The notes under the pieces were generated by a model. The model was not told where the DNA came from. It saw only the letters and a list, made by a program, of their open reading frames with translations, and made no database searches. Source: Nitrospira sp. (GTDB lineage: Bacteria > Nitrospirota > Nitrospiria > Nitrospirales > Nitrospiraceae). Taken from it: 15,398 bases of DNA. The stretch lies in assembly GCA_030456405.1 (NCBI GenBank), contig JAKDNQ010000032.1, positions 1 through 15,398 on the forward strand, in the 5' to 3' direction. Below, in pieces: positions 14,644 through 15,398 of this stretch. A program made the position numbers and the translations under genes. How positions within the stretch are numbered: the first letter of the stretch is position 1; every line of letters begins with the position of its first letter.

Positions 14644-15398
14644 TTACCTTTGTGCACGAGCCTTTCGGCGGACAGCATGCTTGCCTGGCTGACGGCCGCT
14701 CGATGCACGGTTTCCACGGTCGTGCTTACACCGAAACCACTCGGCGCAAACCCGCTCCTCGATTGATCGAATAACCACTTCCCCTATCTTCACCGGCCAT
14801 ACTCCGACGACCTGCCCCGCCACCACCTTTTTGTCATGTTGCATGGCGCTCCAGAGGCCCGAAAAGGATACTGGAGAAACGTGATCGGACAGCCCGGCAC
14901 ACTGCACCAGGGTTCTGATTCGTTCAACAACATCCTGCCCGCAGAGACCCATATGGCAAGCTAAATCCGCTTCTTGCACTAATCCAATCCCCACCGCTTC
15001 ACCATGAATCAACCCACGATAACCTGCAAGTGACTCCAAGGCATGCCCGATCGTGTGGCCATAATTGAGAACGCGGCGGCGGTTCGACTCCCGTTCGTCA
15101 GCGGCAACCACTTCCGCCTTGATCTCGCAGGATCGTTTAATCACGTGGAGAACCGGCTCTCTCTCCATTTTCAACAGCGCGGCAATCTCCTGCTCCAGAA
15201 ACTTGAAGAACCCTTCGTCGGCGATAATCCCGTATTTAATCACTTCGGCCAACCCGGCAATCCATTCGCGGCCCGGCAACGTGCCTAACGTAACCGGGTC
15301 GATCAATACAGCACAGGGCTGATAAAATGCTCCGATGAGATTTTTTCCCAGCCGATGGTCCACGCCGGTTTTACCTCCGACACTGGAATCTACTTGAG
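14644..15398 (-). CDS. aroB: 3-dehydroquinate synthase, 5' part beyond the window
   Basis: Visible are 250 codons plus stop of a protein normally about 360 residues. The frame is open to the right edge and starts with QVDSSVGGKTGVDHRLGKN, the family's glycine-rich substrate/NAD site, so the GTG at 15363 is an internal valine and not a start. Other marks are GLAEVIKYGII (metal-binding Glu), NYGHTIGHALE (metal-binding His) and HGEAVGIG (metal-binding His), the three zinc ligands. It converts DAHP to 3-dehydroquinate, the second step of the shikimate pathway, with NAD+ as cofactor. The C-terminus ends in a basic tail (about the last 24 residues, rich in Arg and Lys) beyond the usual family end. 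It is followed 6 nt later by the GAF-ANTAR gene. Confidence 0.96.
   Translation of the reverse strand, partial: QVDSSVGGKTGVDHRLGKNLIGAFYQPCAVLIDPVTLGTLPGREWIAGLAEVIKYGIIADEGFFKFLEQEIAALLKMEREPVLHVIKRSCEIKAEVVAADERESNRRRVLNYGHTIGHALESLAGYRGLIHGEAVGIGLVQEADLACHMGLCGQDVVERIRTLVQCAGLSDHVSPVSFSGLWSAMQHDKKVVAGQVVGVWPVKIGEVVIRSIEERVCAEWFRCKHDRGNRASSGRQPGKHAVRRKARAQR

Noticed and set aside
15361..15363. GTG as the aroB start
   Set aside because: The frame continues upstream with the conserved VDSSVGGKTG motif, so the gene is cut by the window edge and the codon is internal.

Overview
The window is chromosomal DNA of moderately high GC from a Gram-negative bacterium. It holds outer-membrane lipoproteins, a tripartite envelope efflux pump and a c-type heme protein. 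The mix of a DUF3365/Tll0287-like heme protein, a GAF-GAF-ANTAR regulator beside aroB, and a glutamine-dependent nadE between two lineage-type lipoproteins suggests Nitrospirota (Nitrospira-like). This is inference from gene content and style, not a database match. No phage, transposase, CRISPR, tRNA or rRNA signal was seen.

Region 1 (1-7102, minus strand) is one efflux operon. In order of transcription it holds a candidate 36-codon leader ORF, an RND permease, a periplasmic adaptor, a NodT-type outer-membrane lipoprotein channel, a secreted heme-c DUF3365 protein, and the first 28 codons of a small cytosolic protein with a beta-alpha-beta N-terminus (possibly PII-like) that runs off the left edge. 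Permease and adaptor are separated by 1 nt. The leader ORF overlaps the permease start by ATGA.

Region 2 (7103-7593) is a roughly 490 bp AT-richer gene-free stretch between the divergent efflux operon and a two-component system. It carries several inverted repeats: an 8-bp palindromic pair overlapping a possible -10 box, and two overlapping hairpins that cannot form together.

Region 3 (7594-9403, plus strand) is a NarL/UhpB-type histidine kinase with four predicted membrane segments, overlapping by 8 bp a LuxR/NarL-type response regulator. Its divergent position makes it the natural candidate regulator of the efflux operon.

Region 4 (9488-13336) alternates strands: lipoprotein A (+), nadE (-), lipoprotein B (+). 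The two lipoproteins are clear paralogues of a family I do not recognise. A cluster of TTCAGCCT/AGGCTGAA words lies at the convergent end of lipoprotein A and nadE and supplies the last ~14 codons of nadE. A second AGGCT-rich stretch lies in the divergent nadE/lipoprotein B promoter region.

Region 5 (13372-15398, minus strand) is aroB (start beyond the right edge), followed 6 nt later by a GAF-GAF-ANTAR protein, a likely RNA-binding antiterminator with a soluble sensor.
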